Positions 16,865 through 26,212 of a stretch of DNA of 64,000 bases are shown here, one piece after another. Every line of letters begins with the position of its first letter. Position 1 is the first letter of the stretch. The stretch covers positions 2,976,001 to 3,040,000 of the forward strand of contig NZ_CP049362.1 of assembly GCF_019343455.1 (NCBI RefSeq). The letters are read 5' to 3'. Position numbers and translations under genes: made by a program. The notes under the pieces were generated by a model. That model saw only the letters and a list, made by a program, of their open reading frames with translations. It made no database searches and was not told the DNA's origin. The DNA comes from Alcaligenes ammonioxydans. Its GTDB lineage: Bacteria; Pseudomonadota; Gammaproteobacteria; Burkholderiales; Burkholderiaceae_B.

Positions 16865-19800
16865 GTGCAGACACTATTTCGCGCCTTGAATACCCGACCC
16901 GCCATGACACCCAACAGGCTATGGGCAGCACTGACACTGGCTATTGCCCCCCTGTCCGCTCACGCTCTGGAAGACAGAACCGTGGAGAACGCTGCCGGGC
17001 GCAGCGTATTCATCGCCCGGTTTTTCGACATTGGCGACGGCTCCTTTGACAATGACAACACCTCATTCTGGAGCTGGGAAGGCCATCAGGCCTACAAAAA
17101 CGAGATCGTCGACGGCCTGGGCTATTGGGCGGAAATAATTCAGCCTCAGGGCAACAAGCCCGCCACCATCGTGAACATCGGCACGGTCGACATGCCGGGC
17201 AACGCCTACGGTGGCTCCCCCGTGGCCCAAGGGGGGCACAGCGCTTTGACGCAAATGCAACAAAACATCTTTGGTCTGTCACCCTCAACCGGCACCCTGC
17301 CCTTGGGCGGCCACGGCTTTTTTGGACTGGGCCAGGATGACTACGCACTCAATCCCGCTCTGACCCAAACGCCTCTTAGCGGCAAAGACAGCGTCCTGCT
17401 GACGGCCATACACGAAATTGCCCACGGTCTGGGCGTGTTAAGCAGCGTTGAAGACAAAGGCAATCTAGACGAATTCAAGCCTTATTTTGAAAGTGATTTG
17501 AGCAGCTGGACGCAACTGCTCCGGGACGACAACGGCAATCCGGCACGCGCAAACCAAAAAATTGTCTGCAGTGCTTGCAACAACACCTACGACCCCGATG
17601 CGTTTGATCTACGCCAGGACAAAGGCTATCTGACCGGGACTCACATCGAACAGGTGCTGGCCGGTGGCCTGCGCGGTGTCCCTGTCAAGATACTCGGTGA
17701 GGAGGGAGGCGTAGACGATAACTTCATGAGCCATATCGAACTTCGCAACAGCGTCATGAGCCACCAGAGCTACCGCAACTATTCGGGCTTCATGGAGGCT
17801 GAACTGGCCGTCATGCAGGATCTGGGTTACACCATCGACCGGGCCAATTTCTTTGGGCGCTCCATCTACGGCGATGGCCTTGATCTGGTCAACACACAGG
17901 GCTTCTTTGAGCGCAATGCGGCGGGCACACAGTACCTGACTGGCCGCTACAACCTGTCGACGCTGGGTCTGGGCCTGCACATTTATGGCAGCAACAACCA
18001 GATCCGGCAAGCGGCAGACCTGCTGAGCGCAGGATCGGGTGGCGCAGGCATACGGGTTGATGGCGAAAACAACACCGTCATTATTGAGCCCGGCGTCAAA
18101 ATCCACGCCAATGGCCTGAATGGACAAGGCATTCAGTTTGCCTACGGTCGCGGACACACACTGGTTCATCGCGGCGATATCCAGGCCAGCGGACCGCAAG
18201 GCGTCGGTCTGCGTTTTGATTTCGGCACCAATTCACTGGGCAACCATACCGAGCGACGGGGCTCCTACCTACGCAGCAGCGAGGGGGCCGATCTACCCCT
18301 GCTCCCTGAACTGAACGGCCCTCTGGTCCAACAAGCCGATATCAGCGGGAGGGTAGCCGGCCAAGAGGCCGCCATTCTGATTTCTGACAATGCCTACGTG
18401 GGACGGATCAACCTGATGCAGGGCGCCCAACTGGAAGGCGATATTATTTCGCGTTATGCGCAACGCGACGATACTCAGCAACTGCGCCTGACCACTGTGT
18501 CGTTTGGCCAGGCAGCGGACCGCGAAGGCCGCAGTATCAATCAGCCCGATGCGAGCTTTAACTTTAGCTACGCAGGCAATATCACTGGTAAAGACAATCT
18601 GAACCTGTCCTTTGACGGCGGAACCAGCCAGTTGGACGGAAACTTGCACGTGCACAGTGCCACCATTCACGAAGGCGCTACCTTCAAGGGCAATGCGAGC
18701 TTTGATCTGGCCAGCGGCAACACGCTGTTGAACGCCGGCACTCTGGCGCCTGGACACTCAACCGGACGCATCAGCGTCAAGGGAGACTTCCAGCAAACCG
18801 CAACAGGTCAACTGGAAACCGAGTTCGACAGCAACGGTGCCCACGACATACTGGCCATCAGCGGCAAGGCAGAGCTTGCCGGCACCTTGAGCCTGCAGCC
18901 CCTGGCCGACTGGTATCAAAACTCGTGGGCAGTTGACACTGCGTCGCTAGTGGAGGCGAACAGCTACAGCGGCAAGTTCGACACCCTTCAGATCCACGCG
19001 GTATCCCCCACCTTGTCCTTTAATGCCGACGCCCTGGGCAATGAGCGCTACCGCTTGTCAGCTCACCGAGCCGACTACGCCTACAGTCAGTACGGCCAGA
19101 ACGACAACCAGCAACAAGCCGGGCAAGCTTTGTTCAAGCTGGCCTTAGCCGGTCCTGCATCCGCCCAGCCCCTGTTCAGGGAGCTGGACTTCTCGGCGAG
19201 GAACGGCTCCCTGATCCGCGATGCCCTGGACCAGGTTTCGCCAGCCAGCTACAGTGCAGCGATGGCCGCCTCCCTGACACACGAGCGCGAAATCATGCAA
19301 ACCGCCCGCCAGGGTTTTAGCCAAAGCATGGCGCGCCCCGGCAAAGACTGGCAAGGTTACGCCTTGATATCGGGTTCAAGCGCCGATCAGAGCACACGGG
19401 GCTCATTGCTTGGCTACGATGCCAACAGCTATGGCCTGATCCTCGGGGCCGGACGCAGGCTGGAGTCAGCACCTGATCTCGCCGTGGGTGCTCAACTGGA
19501 TATTTCGGATCTGTCGGTCAAACCCGATGCTCCTTATGGCGGCAAGAGTAAAGCCACTGCGTTCGGGCTTGCGGCGCATCTGCAGTATCGTCCTGCTGCC
19601 CGCCACGGTCTTTTTGCGTTCAGCGGGCTGCGTCTGGGCCTGGAGCACGCTGATATGCGTCGGCACATCAGCCTGGGCAACTACCAGGCAAGCCACTCGT
19701 CTGACTGGACGGGCCGTCAATTGTCGCTGGATGCGGGCACAGGCTACCTGTGGCCGATCAGTCCGTCTTTGTCGGTCGGCCCTGTGGTCAGCATGAACTA

Positions 19801-20203
19801 TGCCTGGGCATCGCGGCCTTCTGTCGACGAATCGGGCAATGCAGCCACACGCCTTCAGCTGGAGAGCAAACGTGTTGACGCCTTGCGCTCCAGCCTTGGT
19901 CTGAGCGCTCTATGGAACCAAGATCTGGATGATGGCAGCAAACTGGCTGTAAATGTCGACCTCGGCTGGAACCACGAATGGTTGGACCGCGACCTGACTC
20001 AGGCTGCGCATTTTGCGATTGCCTCCTCGGACACCGCGTTTAATACCCGTAATCATGTGCTCCCTCGCGACACGATGAGCGTGCAAGCCGGGCTGAGCTG
20101 GCAGCGTGATGAGCGTCTGTCGATTGGCACAGGCATCCGCTCACAGTTCGGGGGTGGATACTCATCACTGCAGGGACAGGTCAACCTGCGCTGGGCGTTT
20201 TAA
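16865..20203 (+). CDS. Autotransporter with zinc-metalloprotease-like passenger
   Basis: A 1112-residue type Va secreted protein. An N-terminal signal segment ends near SAHALED. A protease-like region follows, with HEIAHGLGVL at residues 183-192 (HExxHxxG zinc site). Next comes a repetitive beta-helix-type stalk, including AGTLAPGHSTGRISVKGDF typical of autotransporter passengers. From about residue 827 (WQGYALISGS) a 12-strand autotransporter beta-barrel ends in a terminal Phe (LRWAF). Two starts are possible. The GTG at 16865 has AGGGG seven bases upstream and adds 13 residues to the signal peptide. The ATG at 16904 lacks a clear ribosome site. In metzincins the third zinc ligand follows as HExxHxxGxxH/D, but here that position is Ser. 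The gene is monocistronic. Substrate and secretion fate are unknown. Confidence 0.88.
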   Translation: MQTLFRALNTRPAMTPNRLWAALTLAIAPLSAHALEDRTVENAAGRSVFIARFFDIGDGSFDNDNTSFWSWEGHQAYKNEIVDGLGYWAEIIQPQGNKPATIVNIGTVDMPGNAYGGSPVAQGGHSALTQMQQNIFGLSPSTGTLPLGGHGFFGLGQDDYALNPALTQTPLSGKDSVLLTAIHEIAHGLGVLSSVEDKGNLDEFKPYFESDLSSWTQLLRDDNGNPARANQKIVCSACNNTYDPDAFDLRQDKGYLTGTHIEQVLAGGLRGVPVKILGEEGGVDDNFMSHIELRNSVMSHQSYRNYSGFMEAELAVMQDLGYTIDRANFFGRSIYGDGLDLVNTQGFFERNAAGTQYLTGRYNLSTLGLGLHIYGSNNQIRQAADLLSAGSGGAGIRVDGENNTVIIEPGVKIHANGLNGQGIQFAYGRGHTLVHRGDIQASGPQGVGLRFDFGTNSLGNHTERRGSYLRSSEGADLPLLPELNGPLVQQADISGRVAGQEAAILISDNAYVGRINLMQGAQLEGDIISRYAQRDDTQQLRLTTVSFGQAADREGRSINQPDASFNFSYAGNITGKDNLNLSFDGGTSQLDGNLHVHSATIHEGATFKGNASFDLASGNTLLNAGTLAPGHSTGRISVKGDFQQTATGQLETEFDSNGAHDILAISGKAELAGTLSLQPLADWYQNSWAVDTASLVEANSYSGKFDTLQIHAVSPTLSFNADALGNERYRLSAHRADYAYSQYGQNDNQQQAGQALFKLALAGPASAQPLFRELDFSARNGSLIRDALDQVSPASYSAAMAASLTHEREIMQTARQGFSQSMARPGKDWQGYALISGSSADQSTRGSLLGYDANSYGLILGAGRRLESAPDLAVGAQLDISDLSVKPDAPYGGKSKATAFGLAAHLQYRPAARHGLFAFSGLRLGLEHADMRRHISLGNYQASHSSDWTGRQLSLDAGTGYLWPISPSLSVGPVVSMNYAWASRPSVDESGNAATRLQLESKRVDALRSSLGLSALWNQDLDDGSKLAVNVDLGWNHEWLDRDLTQAAHFAIASSDTAFNTRNHVLPRDTMSVQAGLSWQRDERLSIGTGIRSQFGGGYSSLQGQVNLRWAF

Positions 20204-20425
20204 GTGTTGAGCCTGACAGGAGCTCGCGAGGGCCTGTGTCGTGAGAGACAACGAAGGAACGCACGTGCACGTGCAATGTGGGGGGAAACGAGCGGCGCAC
20301 GCAGACGCGAGAGAGAAGAAAGGCAGGGGTATGTGGTGCCAGACGTATAAAGACATCGGGGGCACGAAAAACCTTGGGAGCCGGGGAAGGCGCTGACGCG
20401 CCTACCCGGTTCTAAACAAGGCGTT
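20204..20425. other. Intergenic region after the autotransporter
   Basis: A 222-base purine-rich gap between convergent genes. The only structure I can support is the terminator-like hairpin near its right end. Confidence 0.5.
20366..20409 (-). terminator. Probable terminator of the nicF-side operon
   Basis: A two-part stem: CCGGG (20381-20385) with CCCGG (20405-20409), and GGCGC (20389-20393) with GCGCC (20398-20402). Read on the minus strand it is followed, after about nine bases, by a short T run (A run at 20367-20371). Confidence 0.6.
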
Positions 20426-21049
20426 TTACAGCCCCATCAATTTCATGGCCTCTTCACGCGTCGCCACCGTGGCGTACTTCTGACGCATATCGAACAGGTT
20501 GGCCTCGTGCGGGCCAATTGCCCGATCACCCACGCAGTCCGACACCACCAGGGGGCGGAAACCCAGTTGCATTGCATCGACCACGCTGGAGCGCACGCAA
20601 CCACTGGTCACCGCGCCCGCCACCAGCAGTGTTTGCACGCCACGCTGGGTCAGCCACGCCGCCAGGGGCGTACCAAAAAACGCCGACGGCACGTTCTTGC
20701 GAACAATAAATTCACCCGGTGCAGGAGCCAGCTCCGGCACGATGTGGCTGTTGTGCGCATCTTCGGTCAGACCCAGCATGCCGGGGACTTTGATGCTGAA
20801 GATATTGTGATCAGCGCCATCGTCGGCATACACGATACGTGTGTGCGCCACCGGCCAGCCCTGCTCACGCGCCGTTGCCAGCAACTTCTGTGTGTTCGCG
20901 ATCGCCTCAGGAATATTGCCGCCACCAAACACCGCCGGGTCAGCAAAACCATTCACCAGATCAATAATCAACAAGCCGTAGGGAGCTTGAGGCTCCAGCG
21001 TCGATCCAAACCCTTGTTGAGCGTACACCGCTCCTTCATTCGTACTCAC
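20426..21049 (-). CDS. nicF: Maleamate amidohydrolase NicF
   Basis: NicF hydrolyses maleamate to maleate and ammonia, the last nic-specific step of aerobic nicotinate breakdown. It is an isochorismatase-fold cysteine hydrolase. The catalytic triad is visible as Asp in LLIIDLVNGFADP, Lys in IVRKNVPSAFFGTPL and Cys in VAGAVTSGCVRSSVVDA. I chose the GTG at 21049, preceded by a perfect GGAGG five bases away, giving 207 residues. Longer open-frame extensions run through nicX. It overlaps the nicX end by 14 bases, so translation is probably coupled. It is the last gene of the minus-strand nic operon. Confidence 0.92.
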   Translation of the reverse strand: MSTNEGAVYAQQGFGSTLEPQAPYGLLIIDLVNGFADPAVFGGGNIPEAIANTQKLLATAREQGWPVAHTRIVYADDGADHNIFSIKVPGMLGLTEDAHNSHIVPELAPAPGEFIVRKNVPSAFFGTPLAAWLTQRGVQTLLVAGAVTSGCVRSSVVDAMQLGFRPLVVSDCVGDRAIGPHEANLFDMRQKYATVATREEAMKLMGL

Positions 21050-22088
21050 CAACACCTCCATCCAGTACGTTGCCATCACGCACCACCGCCCGGCCATCCA
21101 GGCTGACCGTGCAATGGCGCAAAGGAATATCAATGTGGCAGGCCGTCGTGCGATTGCCGCCCGCCTCGTTGTTTGGGCCCAGAGAGAACAGGAAGTTGCC
21201 CTCGAACGCGCGGGCATCCATACCAATGGTGTTCTCACGCGAGTACAGGCCCAGCGTAGACCAGTGACAACGCGGTTGCAGACCCCAGCCAATGTGGGAG
21301 ATCGCGTAACCTTCGGGATCGTTGAAGGACTTCATATACTCGTCCAGCAGCTCGGCTTCGACCCCCCCTTCAATCTTGGTGGCGTAGCCGTTTTCCACGG
21401 TCAGAATGATCTGTTCGGTCGAGTACTTCTTCTGTGGCAACAGGATGTCGCCCTTGTCGATCACGATGGTGCCGTTGGTACCCCGCTCATTGGGCCAGGT
21501 CAGCACAAAGCCGCTGGGCCAGTGATCCCACCGACCCGGCTCGTCCACAAAACCGTATTCACGAATCGCCGGGAACTCACCGAGCGGGCAGCGCAGATTG
21601 GTACCGGCAGGAGAGGTAATGCTCATCTCCTTGGCGGCCTTGATCAAGGCCGCTGCCGCGGTCACGCGTGCACGATCGGCTTCGGTGGGCACCGTGCGAA
21701 CCAGAATTTCAGGTGGCTCCACGGCCAGCAAAATCTTGGTACCCGACTTCAGAATGTCGATCTGCTCGGGCGAGAACAACAGGGTCATCAGGTCCAGCAC
21801 CAGATCACTGGCCTTCAAGGCGGCGATCGCCGCCTCATTACCCGTCAAGGGCGTGGTACCCAAGTACGCCAGCGAGTCACGGCTCAAGGCTTTTTCCGCG
21901 TTGACCGGCAACAAGTCCAGGCGATTGACAATCGCTCCCATGGACTGGGCGGCAATCTGCGCGCACTGCAGGGTCTGCGGGTGCGTGGTCGAGCTAGTCA
22001 GCAAAGTCACCGTTTGACCCGCCTCCAGCTTGGACAGGCGCAGCACTTCTTGCCAGGCCTCGATGAGTTGATAATCACTAACTGCCAT
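21036..22088 (-). CDS. nicX: 2,5-dihydroxypyridine 5,6-dioxygenase NicX
   Basis: NicX is an Fe(II) extradiol-type dioxygenase that opens 2,5-dihydroxypyridine to N-formylmaleamate. Its fold resembles the thermophilic M29 aminopeptidases rather than other ring-cleavage enzymes. The 350-residue product shows the expected C-terminal metal-site segments SHIGWGLQPRCHW and TACHIDIPLRHC, whose His and HxD residues match the iron ligands known for the Pseudomonas enzyme. I chose the ATG at 22088 behind AGGAGAGACAAG. It lies 81 bases after nicD and overlaps nicF, in the order nicD-nicX-nicF. Confidence 0.94.
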   Translation of the reverse strand: MAVSDYQLIEAWQEVLRLSKLEAGQTVTLLTSSTTHPQTLQCAQIAAQSMGAIVNRLDLLPVNAEKALSRDSLAYLGTTPLTGNEAAIAALKASDLVLDLMTLLFSPEQIDILKSGTKILLAVEPPEILVRTVPTEADRARVTAAAALIKAAKEMSITSPAGTNLRCPLGEFPAIREYGFVDEPGRWDHWPSGFVLTWPNERGTNGTIVIDKGDILLPQKKYSTEQIILTVENGYATKIEGGVEAELLDEYMKSFNDPEGYAISHIGWGLQPRCHWSTLGLYSRENTIGMDARAFEGNFLFSLGPNNEAGGNRTTACHIDIPLRHCTVSLDGRAVVRDGNVLDGGVGEYE

Positions 22089-22143
22089 CTTGTCTCTCCT
22101 TGTGAGAGGCTCCGGCACTGAGGCGGAACCTCTGCATCACAAC

Positions 22144-22161
22144 GGGCCGCCCATGCGGCCC
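22144..22161 (-). other. Intercistronic hairpin between nicD and nicX
   Basis: GGGCCGC (22144-22150) pairs with GCGGCCC (22155-22161) around a four-base loop, with no T run. It sits in the 81-base nicD-nicX gap and may stabilise or process the transcript. Confidence 0.5.
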
Positions 22162-22169
22162 TTTCAACA

Positions 22170-22994
22170 TCACACCAGGCGCTGGCCCAGGAAGTCACCA
22201 AAGGCTTCGTAAAAGCCTGCTTCGTTATCCCAAGGGATCATGTGGCCGGCATTGGGCACGCGTACGTGCTGAACGCCCGGGGCCAACTGCTCAATCTCGG
22301 CTACATCCTCATCGCGCACCACATCGCCACGCTCGGCCGTCATCAACAAGGCGGGCACCGTCAAGTGCGGGAAGTCCACGTGGATATCGTCGGTGTGGAA
22401 ACCTTCAAAGCTGGCCAGAATCGCCGGCTCGTGGCAGGTGTGCAGCCACTGGGCACGCAATTGCAATTGTTCTTCCGTCCAGGTCGGGCAAAAGGCACGC
22501 ATGTCTTCTGCGGTACACCCTTTGCGGGCCATGGCCATGGAATCCACGTACCAGGGCAGCTTGGCCGGGTAGGCCCGACGACCAGGGCCGGAGACAGGCG
22601 GGTCCACCATCACCAGACGGTTCAAACCTTCGCTGTTCTTGTGCGCGGCACGCAAACCAATGCGGGCACCCATGGAGTGACCGACCACGATGTAGTCCTT
22701 CAGGCCCAGGGCCTGGGCCAAGGCAATCAGGTCATCGGCCTGCGCATCCAGGCTGTAGTCCATGCCTTCGGCCGCTTCGCTCAAACCGCGGCCACGCACG
22801 TCCTGAATATAGGTGTCAAAGTGCTGGCCGAACTGCTCGCCCACAAAACCCCAGGTCACCGCCGGGCTGGTAATGCCGGGAACAATGATGACCGCAGGAC
22901 GCTGATCGCGCCCACCGACGGAACCACCGTAACGCAGGTAATGCTGACGAATGCCATTGGCGTGAACATGGCCGCCGTAAAGAAAGGTACTCAT
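22170..22994 (-). CDS. nicD: N-formylmaleamate deformylase NicD
   Basis: NicD is an alpha/beta-hydrolase that removes formate from N-formylmaleamate, giving maleamate for NicF. The 274-residue protein has the nucleophile elbow GHSMGARIGL, an oxyanion-hole region PGITSPAVTWGFVG, a DVRGRGLSEAA loop, a late acidic residue in LLMTAERGDVVRDED and the catalytic His in NAGHMIPWDN. Its start at 22994 (STFLYGGHVHANGIRQHYLRYGG) fits the family. It lies between the molybdenum subunit gene (86 bases upstream) and nicX, all on the minus strand. Confidence 0.93.
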   Translation of the reverse strand: MSTFLYGGHVHANGIRQHYLRYGGSVGGRDQRPAVIIVPGITSPAVTWGFVGEQFGQHFDTYIQDVRGRGLSEAAEGMDYSLDAQADDLIALAQALGLKDYIVVGHSMGARIGLRAAHKNSEGLNRLVMVDPPVSGPGRRAYPAKLPWYVDSMAMARKGCTAEDMRAFCPTWTEEQLQLRAQWLHTCHEPAILASFEGFHTDDIHVDFPHLTVPALLMTAERGDVVRDEDVAEIEQLAPGVQHVRVPNAGHMIPWDNEAGFYEAFGDFLGQRLV

Positions 22995-23080
22995 TAATCT
23001 GTCCTTGGATTGAAACCGTCAGGTCCAAAGCCCGGTACTGCTAAAAGGCCCTGAACCCGATCCTTGAAAATTGCTGCTGC

Positions 23081-25339
23081 CTACACCGTTTGGGGCGTAG
23101 CAGCCAGCGCGGCCCGGACCACATCCGGTGTAAAGGGCACCTGCCGAAAACGTCGGCCAGTTGCATCAAACAAAGCATTGGCAATCGCCGAGGCACAGGG
23201 CACGGAGGCAGACTCGCCCGACCCCATCGGCGGTTCAGACTGCCTGTCCATCAAAATCACCTCAATGGGCGGGATGCGCGGGAAATCGATAATCGGGTAT
23301 GCCCCCCACTCCGCGCTGACCACCCCTTGCGCGTCAAAACGCACCTGTTCATACAGGCTGCGGCTCAAGGATTGAATGACATTGCCGTGAATCTGGTGAC
23401 GCACTCCCGCAGGATTGACCATCTGGCCCGTGTCCTGACCGACGTAAATCTGCTGAACCTCGATCACTCCCGTATCCTGATGCACTCGCAGGTCCAGCAA
23501 CCAGGCCGACCAGGCTGCGCCAAAACCGGGAAACTTGCTGTGTATATAACGGGCATACGCCAGGCCACGACCATACAGATAGCCCTGCGCATCGGGCTGC
23601 CCGCGCGAACCACGATGTCCAATCTGCCACTGGCCTTTGTCCGCGACTGCCTGCAGCAGCTCCTGGGCGCGCACATCCTGATCCAGATAGCGCAGGCGAT
23701 AACTCAGCGGGTCTACACCCGCCTCCACCGCCAGCTCGTCCAGAAAGCAGTCATGCGCAAACGAATTGGGCATGGCCGACACGCCGCGCAACCAGGAGGC
23801 ACGCACAATCGCGGGCATGTCCTGGCACACAATGCGCTGCTTGGGATAGCTGTAAGGCGGCACCGCCGTGCGATCGCCCATCTCCAGTTGCCGGGGCGCC
23901 GCCGACTCCCGACCGGTCAGCAACAAAGCCAGATTCGGCGCATCATTGGAGGGGTAATGGGTCACGAACTCGTAGTGACGCAGTTGCCCCTCAACATCCA
24001 TGGAACCGACCACGTCCATCAACTGAGCCGCACCTTTAGGCTCCCAACCGTGCTCCTGTTCACGCGTCAGTTGCACGCGTACCGGCGCCCCCACCGCCTG
24101 TGACAGCAAGAGGGCATCGGCACACACGTCGTCAGCGCAATTGCGACCATAACAACCCGCCGCTTCATGACGGATAATCTCCAGATCCGCCTCGTCCTCG
24201 CCCAGCAACTGGCTCAAGTGAACGCGCAACATATGCGGGTTCTGTGTGCCCGACCAGATCCGGCTATGGCCTGGCTGATAGTGCGCCACTGCGCAAGAAG
24301 GGCCTATCGACGCATGCAACTGAAAAGGCCAGACATAAGTACGCTTCAAGCGTTTGCCTTCGGGCGGCAATGCATCAAAGTCCGGCCCTTTATCGACAAG
24401 CAAGCGCTCCGTCATGGGCTGACGACGAATCAACTGCTCCAGATTATTCATATCCTCCAAAGGAGGAATCGCTTTCCAGCGCACTTTCAATTCACGGGCG
24501 GCACGCATGGCGTGTTCTTCACGAGCCGCGACCACCCCAATAAAGTCGCCAATCACCACGACACGCACATCGTCGGCAATATGACGGATGGACTCCTCGT
24601 CCACGGATTCCAGGCTGCAACCGATGAAGTCGCCACTATCACGTCCGGTATAAGGAGGGCGCACAACACGGCCATGCAACATGCCGGGTACACGCACATC
24701 GTGTACATAGACCCACTGCCCCGCGACCTTGCCCGGAATATCGACACGCGCCTGGGCGGTCCCGACAATGCGCAATTGCTCGGCCGGTTTGGTGGGAGTT
24801 TCCTTATCCAGATAGGCCCGCAGTTCCTGGCCTTCCAGCAATTGCCAGTACGTCAGGCTGCGCCCGTCCGGGGCAATGACTGTGCCGTCATCCACACGCA
24901 ATTGATCGGCGGGCAGCGTCCAGCGTTGCGCGGCTTGTGCCAGCAGCAATTGACGTGCCTGAGCCGCCGCCTTGCGCAGCGGTACAGCATGAATCTGAAT
25001 GGACGCGCTGGCGATGGTGGGACCCTGGTTGGGCACTGCATCGGTATGCCCCAGCACCATTTGCACACGGGCCATGGACACATCCAGCTCATCTGCCACA
25101 ATCTGGCTCAGTGCGGTCTGAATCCCCGTACCCAGATCCACATGTCCATGAAACGCGCGCACCCACCCCTGCTCGGACACCGCGACAAAAACATCGTCGT
25201 GCGCCTGCAAATATTCGGACACCACGCCGGGCTGACCGGGCGAAGGCTTGGGAGGCCGTACCGGTGCCGCTAAAATCAGCAAGGTGCCGCACGCCCTGAG
25301 CAAATCCTGCTGCTGGTGACGCGGCGCATCGTAAGACAT
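23081..25339 (-). CDS. nicB: Nicotinate dehydrogenase molybdopterin subunit (NicB N-terminal type, without cytochrome domains)
   Basis: A 752-residue xanthine-dehydrogenase-type molybdenum subunit. It has the permuted layout of NicB and isoquinoline oxidoreductase IorB. A first molybdopterin segment (VAVSEQGWVRAFHGHVDLGTGIQTALSQI) is followed by the a/b-hammerhead (MLHGRVVRPPYTG), then GTQNPHMLRVHL, HEAAGCYGRN and RASWLRG. The catalytic Glu lies in MGSGESASVP near residue 710. NicB hydroxylates nicotinate at C6. In Pseudomonas putida, NicB is one chain of about 1180 residues ending in three cytochrome c domains. Here the protein stops after the molybdenum part, and the cytochromes are on a divergent gene. 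CAGGAGAGAGTG precedes the ATG at 25339; a longer frame to 25435 has no better start. The nicotinate assignment rests mainly on context. Confidence 0.85.
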   Translation of the reverse strand: MSYDAPRHQQQDLLRACGTLLILAAPVRPPKPSPGQPGVVSEYLQAHDDVFVAVSEQGWVRAFHGHVDLGTGIQTALSQIVADELDVSMARVQMVLGHTDAVPNQGPTIASASIQIHAVPLRKAAAQARQLLLAQAAQRWTLPADQLRVDDGTVIAPDGRSLTYWQLLEGQELRAYLDKETPTKPAEQLRIVGTAQARVDIPGKVAGQWVYVHDVRVPGMLHGRVVRPPYTGRDSGDFIGCSLESVDEESIRHIADDVRVVVIGDFIGVVAAREEHAMRAARELKVRWKAIPPLEDMNNLEQLIRRQPMTERLLVDKGPDFDALPPEGKRLKRTYVWPFQLHASIGPSCAVAHYQPGHSRIWSGTQNPHMLRVHLSQLLGEDEADLEIIRHEAAGCYGRNCADDVCADALLLSQAVGAPVRVQLTREQEHGWEPKGAAQLMDVVGSMDVEGQLRHYEFVTHYPSNDAPNLALLLTGRESAAPRQLEMGDRTAVPPYSYPKQRIVCQDMPAIVRASWLRGVSAMPNSFAHDCFLDELAVEAGVDPLSYRLRYLDQDVRAQELLQAVADKGQWQIGHRGSRGQPDAQGYLYGRGLAYARYIHSKFPGFGAAWSAWLLDLRVHQDTGVIEVQQIYVGQDTGQMVNPAGVRHQIHGNVIQSLSRSLYEQVRFDAQGVVSAEWGAYPIIDFPRIPPIEVILMDRQSEPPMGSGESASVPCASAIANALFDATGRRFRQVPFTPDVVRAALAATPQTV

Positions 25340-25735
25340 CACTCTCTCCTGGCTGGGCTCTTTATAGAGGGTCTGGCACGGGACAGTCCGGGTTCGGCCC
25401 CTGACAATCCACCCAAGCGCTCGACAAACCTTCAATTACTAGCGTACACGCCCTAATAAAACAAATAAACCGCAACAGATCTTATTTTCCACAACTACTA
25501 TAAAGATAAAATCAAGGGCCCAATAATCAGTGTAAACCCTATACTAAATGAGATTTTGCGGAATTTTTCATGACTTCCCACAAGGCCTTTGATTGATACC
25601 TCAAGGGAGTAGTAGAATCTATTTACTCAATAAATTAAAGTGTATACACTTAATTTAAGCATATCAATACCGAACTGATAAAAGCACCGCCCATCCTGTC
25701 CGACAACAAGGTGCGATCTACCCAAGGTGAAACCC
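25340..25735. promoter_or_regulatory. Divergent nic promoter region
   Basis: A 396-base AT-rich gap between the two divergent nic operons. It holds a clear promoter and operator for nicA on the right. The left 300 bases would serve the minus-strand operon, where a TATAGT-like element near 25500 on the minus strand is a weak candidate. No gene is seen. Confidence 0.65.
25622..25651 (+). promoter_or_regulatory. nicA promoter with overlapping GT-N-TA-N-AC operator
   Basis: A -35-like TTTACT (25622-25627) and a -10-like TACACT (25645-25650) are 17 bases apart. Overlapping the -10 is a perfect 14-base palindrome AAGTGTATACACTT (25638-25651). It contains the HutC-type GntR operator pattern GT-N-TA-N-AC twice, in overlap. 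It lies about 85 bases before the nicA ATG. The position suggests repression by occlusion of RNA polymerase. Confidence 0.65.
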
Positions 25736-26212
25736 ATGAACCCTTGTACTCGCCCGCACACTTTGCGGGTCAATCAAGAGACCCACATCATCGAGGTGGA
25801 ACCCGATACCCCGCTGCTTTATGTGCTGCGCAACGATCTGGAGCTCAACGGCCCCAAGTTTGGTTGCGGGCTGGGCGAGTGCGGCGCTTGCACCGTTCTG
25901 GTCGACGGCGTGGCCGCCCGCTCCTGTGTAGTGCCCGTCAGCCTGGTGGAGAATCGCCAGATCACCACGCTGGAAGGCCTGACCCACAACGGACAAGCCA
26001 ATGATGTTCAGCAGGCATTCATTGATTGCCAGGCGGCACAATGCGGCTATTGCCTCAATGGAATGGTCATGACTGTCCAGGCTCTGCTGGACCGTAATCC
26101 GCAAGCCACGGAAGCACAGATTCGGGATGAACTGCGCTATAACCTGTGCCGTTGCGGCACCCATGTAGAGATCATGCAGGCCGCCCTGCGTGTTGCAAAG
26201 GCCCGGCAATGA
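25736..26212 (+). CDS. nicA: Nicotinate dehydrogenase 2Fe-2S subunit NicA
   Basis: A 158-residue small subunit of a molybdenum hydroxylase. The plant-type 2Fe-2S cluster ligands lie in KFGCGLGECGACTVLVDG and SCVVP; the second, helical 2Fe-2S domain has AQCGYCLNGMVM and LCRCGTHVEIM. It passes electrons from the molybdenum site of the NicB-type subunit to the cytochrome subunit. AAGGTGA just upstream supports the ATG at 25736; a GTG at 25727 is possible. The stop overlaps the next gene as ATGA, so NicA and the cytochrome fusion protein are coupled. Confidence 0.93.
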   Translation: MNPCTRPHTLRVNQETHIIEVEPDTPLLYVLRNDLELNGPKFGCGLGECGACTVLVDGVAARSCVVPVSLVENRQITTLEGLTHNGQANDVQQAFIDCQAAQCGYCLNGMVMTVQALLDRNPQATEAQIRDELRYNLCRCGTHVEIMQAALRVAKARQ

